DNA of 64,000 nucleotides from SG8-30 sp963695085. GTDB taxonomy: Bacteria; Pseudomonadota; Gammaproteobacteria; Steroidobacterales; Steroidobacteraceae. Where the stretch lies: positions 620,001 to 684,000 of the forward strand of contig CAVOFV010000008.1 of the NCBI GenBank assembly GCA_963695085.1. The letters run 5' to 3'. This document shows positions 35,343 through 43,095 of this stretch, piece by piece. Below the pieces are notes generated by a model. The model did not search any database and had not been told where the DNA came from. It was given only the letters and a program-made list of their open reading frames with translations. Position 1 is the stretch's first letter. Each line of letters begins with the position of its first letter. The position numbers and the translations under genes are program-made.

Positions 35343-35599
35343 TATAATGCCTGCATTCGGATGCGGGGGTTCGCCGGACGATTGCGGGATCCCGCCGGGA
35401 CGAACTGAGAATAGAGGAACGCAGCCAGGCAGGCAGTGCCGGTTCGCGTGAAGACAACGCAGACGGTCTGCAGGGTCGGAACCGGGGGGGGTAGGCAGCC
35501 CGCGTCAGGGGGACCCAGCCGGGACGTAGTGCACCCGCGTGCGAGGTGTCCAGGAAAGGATTAACCGGGACGGGGAGTCACAAGAAGAGGTCTAGCCCG
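35343..35599 (+). promoter_or_regulatory. Strong promoter and long structured leader of the GGDEF gene
   Basis: TATAAT at 35343-35348 (possible -35 TCGACA at 35317, spacer 20) should start RNA near 35355, giving ~245 untranslated bases. The leader folds: CCGGTTC (35439-35445) pairs with GAACCGG (35479-35485) and encloses GCGT-loop-ACGC and AGA-CGG-TCT, a three-way junction; GCAC-CCGC-GTGC lies further on. An earlier palindrome GCGGGATCCCGC is at 35384-35395. I do not recognise c-di-GMP, cobalamin, TPP, SAM/SAH, 6S or SRP consensus motifs. The rest of the gap from 35274 has no gene. Confidence 0.5.
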
Positions 35600-36847
35600 A
35601 TGAACCAACCAGACCCTCGGGCGCCAGTTTCGGTGAAGACCGATCCACTGCAGGCTTCTCCGTACCGGCGGCAACTTGACGGCGGCTTCCGCTGGCTCAG
35701 GTTTGAGTGGGCGCTGGAAGAGCCCTACCGGCGGGAGAGTTTTGAGAACAACGCTCCCCGGCTCCGCTGGTCGCTGTTGCTGGCGATGACCCTCATGGCC
35801 GTTGTGATCCTGCTGGACACCTTCGTGGTGCACGCGACGGTGTCCGGCGCGATCATGATCTGGCGCTACGGCGTCCTCGCGCCGGCGTTGTTGCTCGCTT
35901 ACCTCTCATCATTCCTGCCCGATGGCTGGCGCTGGTACGGGCACATCGTAACGGTGCTGGGCACAGTGGTCCTGACCGCCGTCACCGTGCTGGTGGTCAA
36001 CATAGACGCGCAGGGCAACGAGGCGATATATGGCGTGCTCGTCCTCGCGATCATTTTCATTTACTACCTCGTCGGGCTGCCGATCTACGGCGCGCTCGTC
36101 GCGAACCTGGCCGGAGTCGTGACGTTCGTCATCAGCGCGAACGTGTTCGGCCTTGCGCCGACGATAGCCATCTACCAGCTGGCGATCCTGCTGTTCGCGA
36201 GTGTCGTTGGCGTAATGCTGGCGCATAAGCTGGAGTGGCTGCAGCGGAAGACCTGGCTCGAACAGCGAATGCTCGAAGAAATGGCCGAGCGCGATGGGCT
36301 CACCGGCATCTATAACCGGCGGCGACTCGAGACGCATATGCGGGCCGTCTGGGAACAGGGCACGCGCGACGTACGACCGGTGGCCCTGCTGATGATCGAC
36401 GTGGATTCGTTCAAGCCGTACAACGACCGTTACGGGCACCAGGCCGGCGACGAGGCCCTGAAGCAGGTGGCGAACGTGCTGGCCGGCGCGGCGCGGCGCC
36501 CGCTGGACATGGCGGCGCGCTACGGCGGCGAGGAATTCGTCGTGGTGCTGTACGACACGACCCACGACCACGCAACCGGCGTGGCGAACCGCATCCTGCA
36601 GGATGTCCGCCAGTGCGGCATCCCGCATGCCGCGTCCACGGCATCGGACGTGCTGACGGTGTCGATCGGCCTGGCGCACGTGACGCCGACGGTCAGCCGC
36701 AGCATGGAGGGCCTGATGCAGATCGCGGACCAGGGGGTCTACATCGCCAAGGACAGCGGTGGTGACCGTGTCGAGGTGATGTCACAGGCGGAATACGCGC
36801 AGATGCGAACCGGCCTGTTCGACCGCAAACGGCCGCAGGAGGGCTAG
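35600..36847 (+). CDS. Membrane diguanylate cyclase (GGDEF)
   Basis: A 415-residue protein. About six membrane helices lie between residues ~55 and ~215, with no large sensor domain between them. A short coiled linker leads to a GGDEF domain (residues ~240-400) whose active site is RYGGEEF (~308-314), a catalytically competent form; DVDSFKPYNDRYGH supplies the metal and guanine contacts. No RxxD inhibitory site sits the usual five residues before the motif. It should make cyclic di-GMP at the inner membrane. ATG 35600 is preceded by AGAGG. It has its own promoter and unusually long leader. Confidence 0.9.
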   Translation: MNQPDPRAPVSVKTDPLQASPYRRQLDGGFRWLRFEWALEEPYRRESFENNAPRLRWSLLLAMTLMAVVILLDTFVVHATVSGAIMIWRYGVLAPALLLAYLSSFLPDGWRWYGHIVTVLGTVVLTAVTVLVVNIDAQGNEAIYGVLVLAIIFIYYLVGLPIYGALVANLAGVVTFVISANVFGLAPTIAIYQLAILLFASVVGVMLAHKLEWLQRKTWLEQRMLEEMAERDGLTGIYNRRRLETHMRAVWEQGTRDVRPVALLMIDVDSFKPYNDRYGHQAGDEALKQVANVLAGAARRPLDMAARYGGEEFVVVLYDTTHDHATGVANRILQDVRQCGIPHAASTASDVLTVSIGLAHVTPTVSRSMEGLMQIADQGVYIAKDSGGDRVEVMSQAEYAQMRTGLFDRKRPQEG

Positions 36848-36867
36848 GCGGGGCCTGACCCCTCCTG

Positions 36868-37626
36868 TCAGCCTCCGACAAATATCCGCCTTCCCTGAAA
36901 CGCGATCTCGCTGGTCGGGTTCGCGTACAACTCGCTGAGAGTCTCGCCGGTCAGGATGCCGTCACAGGCCCCGTATGCCCAGCGGCCGTCACCGAACAGC
37001 ATCATCACGTCGTCGGCGTAGCGCGCGGCAAGGGTCGGGTCGTGCAGGCTCGCGATGACCGTGCCGCCTGCCTCGACGCGGGCGCGGAACAACGCCAGCA
37101 CACGGTGCTGGTGCTGCGGATCGAGGTGGTTGGTCGGCTCATCCAGCAGGCACACGGCAGGGTCCTGCGCCAGCAGGCACGCGATCGCCAGGCGCCGCCG
37201 CTCGCCTCCCGACAGGGTCTCCACACTGCGCGACTCCCAGCCGCCGAGATCCACCGCCGCCAGCGCCGCACGCGCCGCCTCCATGTCGTCGGCTCCCTCC
37301 CACTGCCAGAAACCGATGTGCGGATGCCGGCCGACCAGGACGGTCTCGAGGACGGTCACCGGAAAGGGATCCTCGACGGCTTGCGGCAGCAACGCCAGCC
37401 TGCGCGCCCGCTCGCGGTGGCCGACGCTGTCGAGCACGATTCCATCCAGCGTCACGGTACCCGCCTGTACCGCCCGCAGACCGGCAAGGGTATGCAGCGT
37501 CAGCGTCTTTCCGGAGCCATTTCGCCCGAGCATCGCCACGAACCTGCCGGGGCGGGCGTGCGCCGACAGCGCAGCCACCAGGGTCCGGCCGGGAACCGAG
37601 ACCTCGAGGTCGGTACAGGCAAGCAT
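36868..37626 (-). CDS. Orphan ABC transporter ATP-binding protein (iron/haem-type)
   Basis: A 252-residue ABC ATPase: Walker A GRNGSGKT (~residues 35-42), Q-loop LLPQAVEDPF, signature LSGGERRRLAIA, Walker B VCLLDEPTNHLD and H-loop ASLHDPT. The C-terminal part (MMLFGDGRWAYGACDGIL, LSELYANPTSEI) resembles the FecE/BtuD/HmuV importers of siderophores, haem or cobalamin. No permease or binding-protein gene is next to it, which is unusual for this class. ATG 37626 has no clear ribosome site; an upstream in-frame start would add 19 non-homologous residues. Confidence 0.85.
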   Translation of the reverse strand: MLACTDLEVSVPGRTLVAALSAHARPGRFVAMLGRNGSGKTLTLHTLAGLRAVQAGTVTLDGIVLDSVGHRERARRLALLPQAVEDPFPVTVLETVLVGRHPHIGFWQWEGADDMEAARAALAAVDLGGWESRSVETLSGGERRRLAIACLLAQDPAVCLLDEPTNHLDPQHQHRVLALFRARVEAGGTVIASLHDPTLAARYADDVMMLFGDGRWAYGACDGILTGETLSELYANPTSEIAFQGRRIFVGG

Positions 37627-37736
37627 GGCGCGATGGTACCGATGCCGCGGGCCGTGCGTCACCTTGCGTGCGCTGGCGCGCACGACCGGCTAACGTGCGG
37701 GACTGGCGGCCTGAAACCGGTGGAGCGGTAGTCAGC

Positions 37737-38525
37737 ATGCGGCAGATCACCGTCAATGGCGTCCGCATAGCGTGCCAGGTCACGGGCCGGGGACCTGGCC
37801 TGTTGCTGCTGCACGGGCTTGGCGGCAGTCACGAGGACTGGCGGCGGCAGATCACGGACCTGTCGAGGCACTACCGCCTGGTTGTGCCGGACCTGCGCGG
37901 GTTCGGCGCCAGCGAGCGCCGCGAGCCCTTCACAATCCATCAGCATGCCCGCGATGCGGCGGCACTGCTCGATGCGCTGGAGATGCAGCGTGCGCATATC
38001 GTCGGCCTGTCCATGGGCGGCGCCGTGGCCATCGAGCTCGCGCTTGCGGCGCCCGGGCGCGTTGCCGGGCTGGTGCTGGCGAACACGGCACCGAGCTTCG
38101 AACTCAGCAACTGGGAACGGCGCTACATGGGCTTCCTGCGGTTCGTGCTGGCTGCGACGCTGGGCGTAACGGGCGTCGCACGCATGTTCGGGAAATCGAC
38201 CTTTCCTGGGCCGCACCAGGCCCGGCTGCGCCGCCGCCAGCTAGAGCGGGCCAGTCACACCAGCCGCTGGGTGTACATCGCGTCGTTGCGCTCGCTGACC
38301 CGCTGGAATGCCGAAGACCGGCTGCACCTGATCGCGGCGCCGACGCTGGTGCTCGGCGCCGAGCACGACTATACGAACATCTTGGAAAAGCGGCGCTGGG
38401 CGGCGCTGCTGCCGAATGCCCGGGTGCAGATGCTGCCGGGCAGCCGTCATCGGTCGGACCTCGACTCGCCGCGCGCCTTCAACGCGGCACTGCTCGGCTT
38501 CCTGGGGTCCGTTCCGATTCCGTGA
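37737..38525 (+). CDS. Alpha/beta hydrolase
   Basis: A 262-residue alpha/beta hydrolase. The oxyanion-hole HGLGGSHEDW (~residue 26), nucleophile elbow GLSMGGAVA (Ser ~88), acid Asp in VLGAEHDYTN and His in GSRHRSDLD complete the triad. The region between strands 6 and 7 forms a helical cap. It could be an esterase, lactonase or 3-oxoadipate enol-lactonase-like enzyme; the substrate is unknown. It is divergent from the ABC ATPase and 68 bases upstream of tyrA, so it may be cotranscribed with tyrA. Confidence 0.85.
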   Translation: MRQITVNGVRIACQVTGRGPGLLLLHGLGGSHEDWRRQITDLSRHYRLVVPDLRGFGASERREPFTIHQHARDAAALLDALEMQRAHIVGLSMGGAVAIELALAAPGRVAGLVLANTAPSFELSNWERRYMGFLRFVLAATLGVTGVARMFGKSTFPGPHQARLRRRQLERASHTSRWVYIASLRSLTRWNAEDRLHLIAAPTLVLGAEHDYTNILEKRRWAALLPNARVQMLPGSRHRSDLDSPRAFNAALLGFLGSVPIP

Positions 38526-38593
38526 GGCAGGTGCTTGCCCGGGGATCCGGCGTGGGCTACACAGGGCTGACATGTCTGAAAGGCAGAACCGGC

Positions 38594-39697
38594 ATGGATA
38601 TCACGACGCTCCGCGCGCGGCTTACCGGGATTGACGGGGAGCTCATCGGGCTCGTCGCCGAGCGCCAGCGTCTCTCCAGGGAAATTGCCCTTGCCAAGCG
38701 CGCAGCCGGCGCGCCGACGCGGGACTTCGCGCGCGAGCGGGAAGTGTTGCTGAACGCCCGCGCAACGGCGCAGCAGCTCGGCATCCCGCCCGCAATGGCG
38801 GCGGACCTCGTCCGGTTGCTGATCCGGTATTCCCTGACGACCCAGGAACACGAGCAGGTCGTGGCGCGCGGCCGCGGCAGCGGCAAGCGGGCGCTGGTCA
38901 TCGGCGGCAGCGGACGCATGGGGCGGTGGTTCGCCGACTTTCTCGCATCCCAGGGATACGGCATCGAGATTGCCGACCCGGCCGGGCCGGCAGGCGAGTA
39001 CCCCCACGTGGCCGACTGGCGTCAGAGTGCGACGAACCATGACGTCATCGTCATGGCGGCACCGCTCGCCATCGGCGGCGGGATCCTGCAGGAGCTGGCT
39101 GAACGGCGCCCGCCAGGACTGGTCTTCGACATCGGCTCGCTCAAGTCGCCGCTGCGCTCCGGACTGGAGGCCTTGGTGGCGGCGGGCGTGCGCACGGCAT
39201 CGATCCACCCGATGTTCGGTCCGGATACCGAGCTCCTTTCCGGTCGCCACGTGCTGCACATCGACTTTGGCAGCGAGCCGGCGGTACGCGAGGGAATGGA
39301 GTTGTTCTCGTCCACGATGGCGGAACAGGTCGTGACGACACTGGACGAGCACGACCGGCTCATGGCCTTCGTGCTGGGCCTGTCCCACGCCGCCAACATC
39401 GCGTTCTTCACCGCGTTGGCCGGGTCTCAGGAATCGGTGCCCAGGCTGGCGCGCCTGTCGAGCACGACCTTCGATGCCCAGCTGGAGGTGGCGGCCAGGG
39501 TCGCGGCTGACAACCCGGCCCTGTACTTCGAGATTCAGTCGCTGAACAAGTACGGGGCCGAATCACTCCAGGCCCTGGCGACCGCGGTGGCGCAACTGAT
39601 CGAGGCTGTCGCATCCGGCGACGCGGCGGCCTTCGAAGCGATGATGCTGAAGGGGCGCGCCTACATGGACGGCCGCACCTCGGTGCGCGCGCCATGA
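38594..39697 (+). CDS. tyrA: Fused chorismate mutase / prephenate dehydrogenase
   Basis: A 367-residue bifunctional T-protein (E. coli TyrA is 373). Residues ~1-90 are the AroQ chorismate mutase (LRARLTGIDGELIGLVAERQ, SREIALAKR). Residues ~95-367 are prephenate dehydrogenase with the NAD loop VIGGSGRMGRWFADFL, FDIGSLKSPL, the SIHPMFGPD active-site block and FVLGLSHAANIAF. It converts chorismate to 4-hydroxyphenylpyruvate for tyrosine. The fusion is a gammaproteobacterial trait. Its stop overlaps the start of the next diguanylate cyclase gene (ATGA). Confidence 0.94.
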   Translation: MDITTLRARLTGIDGELIGLVAERQRLSREIALAKRAAGAPTRDFAREREVLLNARATAQQLGIPPAMAADLVRLLIRYSLTTQEHEQVVARGRGSGKRALVIGGSGRMGRWFADFLASQGYGIEIADPAGPAGEYPHVADWRQSATNHDVIVMAAPLAIGGGILQELAERRPPGLVFDIGSLKSPLRSGLEALVAAGVRTASIHPMFGPDTELLSGRHVLHIDFGSEPAVREGMELFSSTMAEQVVTTLDEHDRLMAFVLGLSHAANIAFFTALAGSQESVPRLARLSSTTFDAQLEVAARVAADNPALYFEIQSLNKYGAESLQALATAVAQLIEAVASGDAAAFEAMMLKGRAYMDGRTSVRAP

Positions 39698-40809
39698 GCG
39701 GAGCGGCGGACAAGATGCCGGTCGGTGGCCTGCCGGACGAGTACAAGGCGCTGCGCGACCACCTGCCGACGCTGGCCGCCGAGGTGGAGCGAAACTACAA
39801 GGTCTTCCAGTGCATGCTCGAGCGGGAACTCGCGGTGCTGGCCGCCGAGTCACTGCCGGAGTTGCTCGACGCCGTCGTGCACGGCCTGCGGAAGTCCTAT
39901 GGCCTGGATTGCGTGACGCTGGTACTGCAGGATCCGCATCACGAAGTGCGTCACCTGTTGCTCGGTGACGGCCATGCGCCAGGCGCCTTCGAAAGCGTCA
40001 CGTTCACCGACAGCGTGCTGACCGTCGCGCCGCAGATGCAGTCGCTGGCGCGACCGTGGCTGGGTCCCTACCTGAACCCCGACCACCGGTTGCTGTTTCC
40101 GGGCGCCGCGGGGCTCGGCAGCGTGGCCATCCTGCCGCTGTTGCGCGCCGACCGGCTGGTCGGCGCCCTCAGCTTCGGCAGCGTGGACCCGCAGCGATTC
40201 ACGCGGCACCACGCCAGCGATTTCCTGGCGCACCTCGGTGCGATCGTCGGTTTCGCCGTCGAGAACGCCTGCAACCGCGCGCGGCTGGTGCGTGCCGGGA
40301 TGACCGACTTCCTGACCGGCTGGCACAACACGCGGTACCTGACCCTGCGCATGCGCGAGGAACTGGCGCGTGCACGCCGGGAGAATTCGGCCGTGTCGCT
40401 GCTGATGATCGACCTCGACCACTTCAAGGAGATCAACGACAGTTGCGGCCATCTCGGTGGCGATTCCGTGATCAGGGACGTGGCGCAACGCATCGAATCC
40501 CAGGTCCGGACCAGCGACACTGCAGCGCGATTTGGCGGCGACGAATTCGCGGTGCTGATGCCGTGCACGAACACGGCCGAGGCCCGCCAGCTGGCAGACC
40601 GGATCATGCGGGCGGTCGGCAACACCCCGGTGGAGGTGGGGGGCGGCGTGACCCGCACCATCACCGTGTCCATCGGTATCGCCACGCTGGCGCCGGACGC
40701 GGCCGACGCGGACCTGAAGGCGTTCGCGGACCAGCTGCTCGCTGAAGCCGATGCCGCCTTGTATCGCGCCAAGGCAGCCGGGCGGAACTGCGTCCAAGGC
40801 CAGGCCTGA
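39694..40809 (+). CDS. GAF/DUF484-like diguanylate cyclase
   Basis: A 371-residue soluble protein. Residues ~20-60 are helical, ~60-200 a GAF-type sensor of the DUF484 kind (LDCVTLVLQDPHH, VAILPLLRADRLVGALSFGS), and ~210-370 a GGDEF domain with RFGGDEFAVL (~280) and DLDHFKEINDSCGH, an intact active site. It should make cyclic di-GMP in response to a small ligand or partner. Being ATGA-coupled to tyrA is odd for a signalling gene and is conserved-looking enough to suggest tied expression. No membrane segment. Confidence 0.9.
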   Translation: MSGAADKMPVGGLPDEYKALRDHLPTLAAEVERNYKVFQCMLERELAVLAAESLPELLDAVVHGLRKSYGLDCVTLVLQDPHHEVRHLLLGDGHAPGAFESVTFTDSVLTVAPQMQSLARPWLGPYLNPDHRLLFPGAAGLGSVAILPLLRADRLVGALSFGSVDPQRFTRHHASDFLAHLGAIVGFAVENACNRARLVRAGMTDFLTGWHNTRYLTLRMREELARARRENSAVSLLMIDLDHFKEINDSCGHLGGDSVIRDVAQRIESQVRTSDTAARFGGDEFAVLMPCTNTAEARQLADRIMRAVGNTPVEVGGGVTRTITVSIGIATLAPDAADADLKAFADQLLAEADAALYRAKAAGRNCVQGQA

Positions 40810-40816
40810 CCGCCCG

Positions 40817-41632
40817 CTAGCGCTGGCAGACCCGGCAGTAGTAAGTCGAGCGTTGTCCCTGCACGCGGTGGCTGACCGGCGTGCCGCAGCGCCGGCAGGG
40901 CCGGCCCGCGCGCTCGTACACGAACAGCTTCTGCCTGAAGTAGCCGGGTGAGCCGTCCGGCGAGACATAGTCGCGCAGCGTCGTGCCACCGGCCGTGACG
41001 GCCTCGCCGAGCACCGCGCGGATCGAGGCGGCCAGCGCCTCCATGCGCGGCCGGCTGACACGGCCCGCCTGCACGCCGGGGCGGATCCGCGCCCGGAACA
41101 GGGCTTCGCTCGCATAGATGTTGCCGACCCCGGCGACCACCCGGGAATCCATGATGAACTGCTTGATCGCCACGCGCCGGCCCAGCGCGCGCTGCCACAG
41201 CGCGCCGCCATCAAATGCCGGCTCCAGCGGTTCCGGACCGAGGCCCGCCAGCAACCGGTGCCTGGCCGGATCGCCGGTCACCCAGTGCAGGCTGCCGAAG
41301 CGCCGCGGATCGTTGAACCTGAGGCAGCGGTCCGAGTCGAGCACGAAGTCCACGTGGTCGTGCGCGACCGGCGCGATGCGCCGTTGTAACACGCGCAGGC
41401 TGCCCGACATGCCCAGGTGCACGATCAGCGTGCCACCGTCGGTGGCGATCAGCAGGTACTTGGCGCGGCGCGACACCGCGCTGACGCGATGCCCCTGCAC
41501 GCGCCGCTCGAAGCCGCGCGGCAGCGGCCAGCGCAGGCGGCGCTCGCGCACCGCGACCCGCACGATGCGGCGCCCGACCAGCGAGGGCGCAATGCCGCGG
41601 CGCGTCGTCTCGACTTCCGGCAGTTCGGGCAT
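40817..41632 (-). CDS. mutM: Formamidopyrimidine-DNA glycosylase
   Basis: A 271-residue Fpg protein, standard length. The mature N-terminus PELPEVETTRRG gives the catalytic Pro and Glu; AKYLLI carries the conserved Lys; the helix-two-turn-helix is DSRVVAGVGNIYASEALF; and the C-terminal zinc finger has CRRCGTPV and YYCRVCQR. It excises 8-oxoguanine and cleaves the strand at abasic sites. It follows the rpmBG terminator on the same strand and ends seven bases from the convergent diguanylate cyclase gene. Confidence 0.96.
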   Translation of the reverse strand: MPELPEVETTRRGIAPSLVGRRIVRVAVRERRLRWPLPRGFERRVQGHRVSAVSRRAKYLLIATDGGTLIVHLGMSGSLRVLQRRIAPVAHDHVDFVLDSDRCLRFNDPRRFGSLHWVTGDPARHRLLAGLGPEPLEPAFDGGALWQRALGRRVAIKQFIMDSRVVAGVGNIYASEALFRARIRPGVQAGRVSRPRMEALAASIRAVLGEAVTAGGTTLRDYVSPDGSPGYFRQKLFVYERAGRPCRRCGTPVSHRVQGQRSTYYCRVCQR

Positions 41633-41648
41633 GGCGGCAGCTTAAGCC

Positions 41649-41687
41649 AAAAAAGCGAAAAGGCCCGTCGGGACGGGCCTGTCGCTT
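41649..41687 (-). terminator. Intrinsic terminator of rpmB-rpmG
   Basis: AGGCCCGTC (41661-41669) pairs with GACGGGCCT (41672-41680), extended by AAGCGA/TCGCTT outside. On the minus strand it is followed by TTTTCGCTTTTTTGG. It lies between rpmG and mutM, ending the ribosomal transcript. Confidence 0.85.
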
Positions 41688-41711
41688 GCTCAGGGCGCGG
41701 CTGCGGCCGGC

Positions 41712-41867
41712 CTACTTGATCTTGCCTTCCTTGTACTTGACGTGCTTGCGGACGACGGGGTCGAACTTGCTGACCTCCATCTTCTCCGGGTGCAGTCGCT
41801 TGTTCTTGGTCGTCGTGTAGAAGTGGCCGGTACCGGCGCTGGACACGAGCTTGATCTTGTCACGCAT
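41712..41867 (-). CDS. rpmG: 50S ribosomal protein L33
   Basis: A 51-residue protein: MRDKIKLVSSAGTGHFYTTT then KNKRLHPEKMEVSKFDPVVRKHVKYKEGKIK, the usual size and sequence of L33. It has no cysteine, so it is the zinc-free form that does not need zinc for folding. It is a component of the large ribosomal subunit near the E site. GAGGG lies upstream of the ATG. It follows rpmB by 14 bases in the classic rpmB-rpmG pair. Confidence 0.97.
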   Translation of the reverse strand: MRDKIKLVSSAGTGHFYTTTKNKRLHPEKMEVSKFDPVVRKHVKYKEGKIK

Positions 41868-41881
41868 GGTTCAGCCCTCCC

Positions 41882-42118
41882 TCAGACGTGCTGGCCGGCG
41901 GCGCGCAACTCGACGAGCACGGCCTCGATGCCCTTCTTCTCGATCGTGCGCATGCCGTGGCTCGACACCTTCAGCGTCACCCAGCGGCTCTCGCTCTCCA
42001 CCCAGAAGCGCTGCGTATGCAGGTTCGGCAGGAAGCGGCGGCGTTTCCTGACGTTCGAGTGGGACACCTTGTTGCCGGACATGGGGCGCTTGCCGGTGAC
42101 CTGACAGACTTTGGCCAT
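41882..42118 (-). CDS. rpmB: 50S ribosomal protein L28
   Basis: A 78-residue protein of normal L28 length: AKVCQVTGKRPMSGNKVSHS, NVRKRRFLPN-type basic block, RFWVESESRWVTLKVSSHGMR. It is part of the large ribosomal subunit. The ATG at 42118 starts at the invariant MAKVCQVTGK; in-frame codons further upstream lie in the promoter and 5' leader. First gene of the rpmBG operon, with a sigma-70 promoter at 42182-42210. Confidence 0.97.
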   Translation of the reverse strand: MAKVCQVTGKRPMSGNKVSHSNVRKRRRFLPNLHTQRFWVESESRWVTLKVSSHGMRTIEKKGIEAVLVELRAAGQHV

Positions 42119-42181
42119 GACGCTTGACTCCGCTCGTGGCGCCGGCGACCGAATCCGGCCGGGACCATCAAAGAGCCGCGT

Positions 42182-42210
42182 ATTAAACCAGCGCCGCCAC
42201 TGGAGTGCAA
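42182..42210 (-). promoter_or_regulatory. rpmB-rpmG promoter
   Basis: Minus strand TTGCAC (42210-42205), a 17-base spacer and TTTAAT (42187-42182). The predicted start near 42175 gives a ~57-base leader before rpmB. Just upstream, the interval to radC is AT-rich (AATATATT at ~42238), which could act as an UP element. Confidence 0.7.
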
Positions 42211-42279
42211 GGCAGCCCTGGCCCGGCATCAAAATCCAATATATTCAGTCAGTTGGATAGTGCGCCGCGTGCGGCCAGC

Positions 42280-42954
42280 CTAGACGACGCCGCGCTCGGC
42301 CAGCGATGCGCAAGTCCCATCACCGATGATCAGGTGATCGAGGACCCGGATGTCCACGAGCGCCAGCGCGTCGCGCAGCCGGGTCGTGATGATCTCGTCC
42401 GCCTGGCTGGGCTCGGCGACGCCGGACGGATGGTTGTGGGCGAGGATCACGGCCGTCGCGTTCCTCGCCAGCGCCTGCTTGACGACTTCGCGGGGGTGCA
42501 CGCTGGCGCCGTCCACGGTGCCGCGGAACAGCTCCTCGAAGCTGATCAACCGGTGCCGGCTGTCGAGGAACAGGCAGCAAAAGACCTCGTGCTCACGATC
42601 CCGCAGGCGGGCGATCAGGAAGTCGCGTGCCGCCCGCGGGCTGGTCAGCGAAGGGCCGGACCGCAGCCGTTCCAGGTGATGGCGGCGCGCGAGTTCGAGG
42701 GCCGCCTGCAACTCGGCCCAGCGGGTCGGTCCGACGCCGCGGTGGCGCGACAGCTCGGCCAGGCTGGCGGTCAGCAGGCCGCGCAGCGAGCCGAAGCCAG
42801 TCAACAGCATGCGGGCCAGGTCGAGGGCGCTGGCCCCCCGATGACCGTGGCGCAGCACGACCGCGAGCAATTCCGCTTCACTGAGCGCAGCCGGACCGCG
42901 CGCAATGAGCTTTTCCCGCGGCCGTTCCTGGGCCGGCCAGTCGCGAATGTGCAT
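42280..42954 (-). CDS. radC: RadC-family JAB/MPN protein
   Basis: A 224-residue RadC. The N-terminal part has PREKLIARGPAALSEAELLAVVLRHG and helix-hairpin-helix-like LSRHRGVGPTRWAEL; the C-terminal JAB1/MPN metalloprotease-like domain has the motif AHNHPSGVAEPSQAD (HxHx7Sx2D). Despite the name, a DNA-repair role is not supported in E. coli; the family may act in competence or DNA processing. GGGAGG upstream supports ATG 42954. It is divergent from coaBC, as in many gammaproteobacteria. Confidence 0.93.
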   Translation of the reverse strand: MHIRDWPAQERPREKLIARGPAALSEAELLAVVLRHGHRGASALDLARMLLTGFGSLRGLLTASLAELSRHRGVGPTRWAELQAALELARRHHLERLRSGPSLTSPRAARDFLIARLRDREHEVFCCLFLDSRHRLISFEELFRGTVDGASVHPREVVKQALARNATAVILAHNHPSGVAEPSQADEIITTRLRDALALVDIRVLDHLIIGDGTCASLAERGVV

Positions 42955-43095
42955 GGGTCCTCCCGCAGCGGATTGTCGGTGCGCGCGCAGCGCGGCGGGA
43001 GCCGCGAATGCCGCGCGAACCGGCAGAAAGCGCGGGCGCAACCGCCTCCGCCGGCGTCCCGATGGCGTTTTCCGGCCGGCTGGCAATAATGGGTC

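Noticed and set aside
35355..35599. Known riboswitch or structural RNA in the GGDEF leader (c-di-GMP I/II, cobalamin, TPP, SAH, 6S, SRP, RNase P)
   Set aside because: The invariant motifs of these RNAs are absent (for example no GGGCAAA...GACGCAAAGCC for c-di-GMP I, no GGAAGCAGCC for SRP). Kept only as an unassigned structured leader.
41882..42232. Longer form of L28 starting upstream of 42118
   Set aside because: The extra residues overlap the promoter and leader; L28 invariably starts MAKVCQVTG-like.
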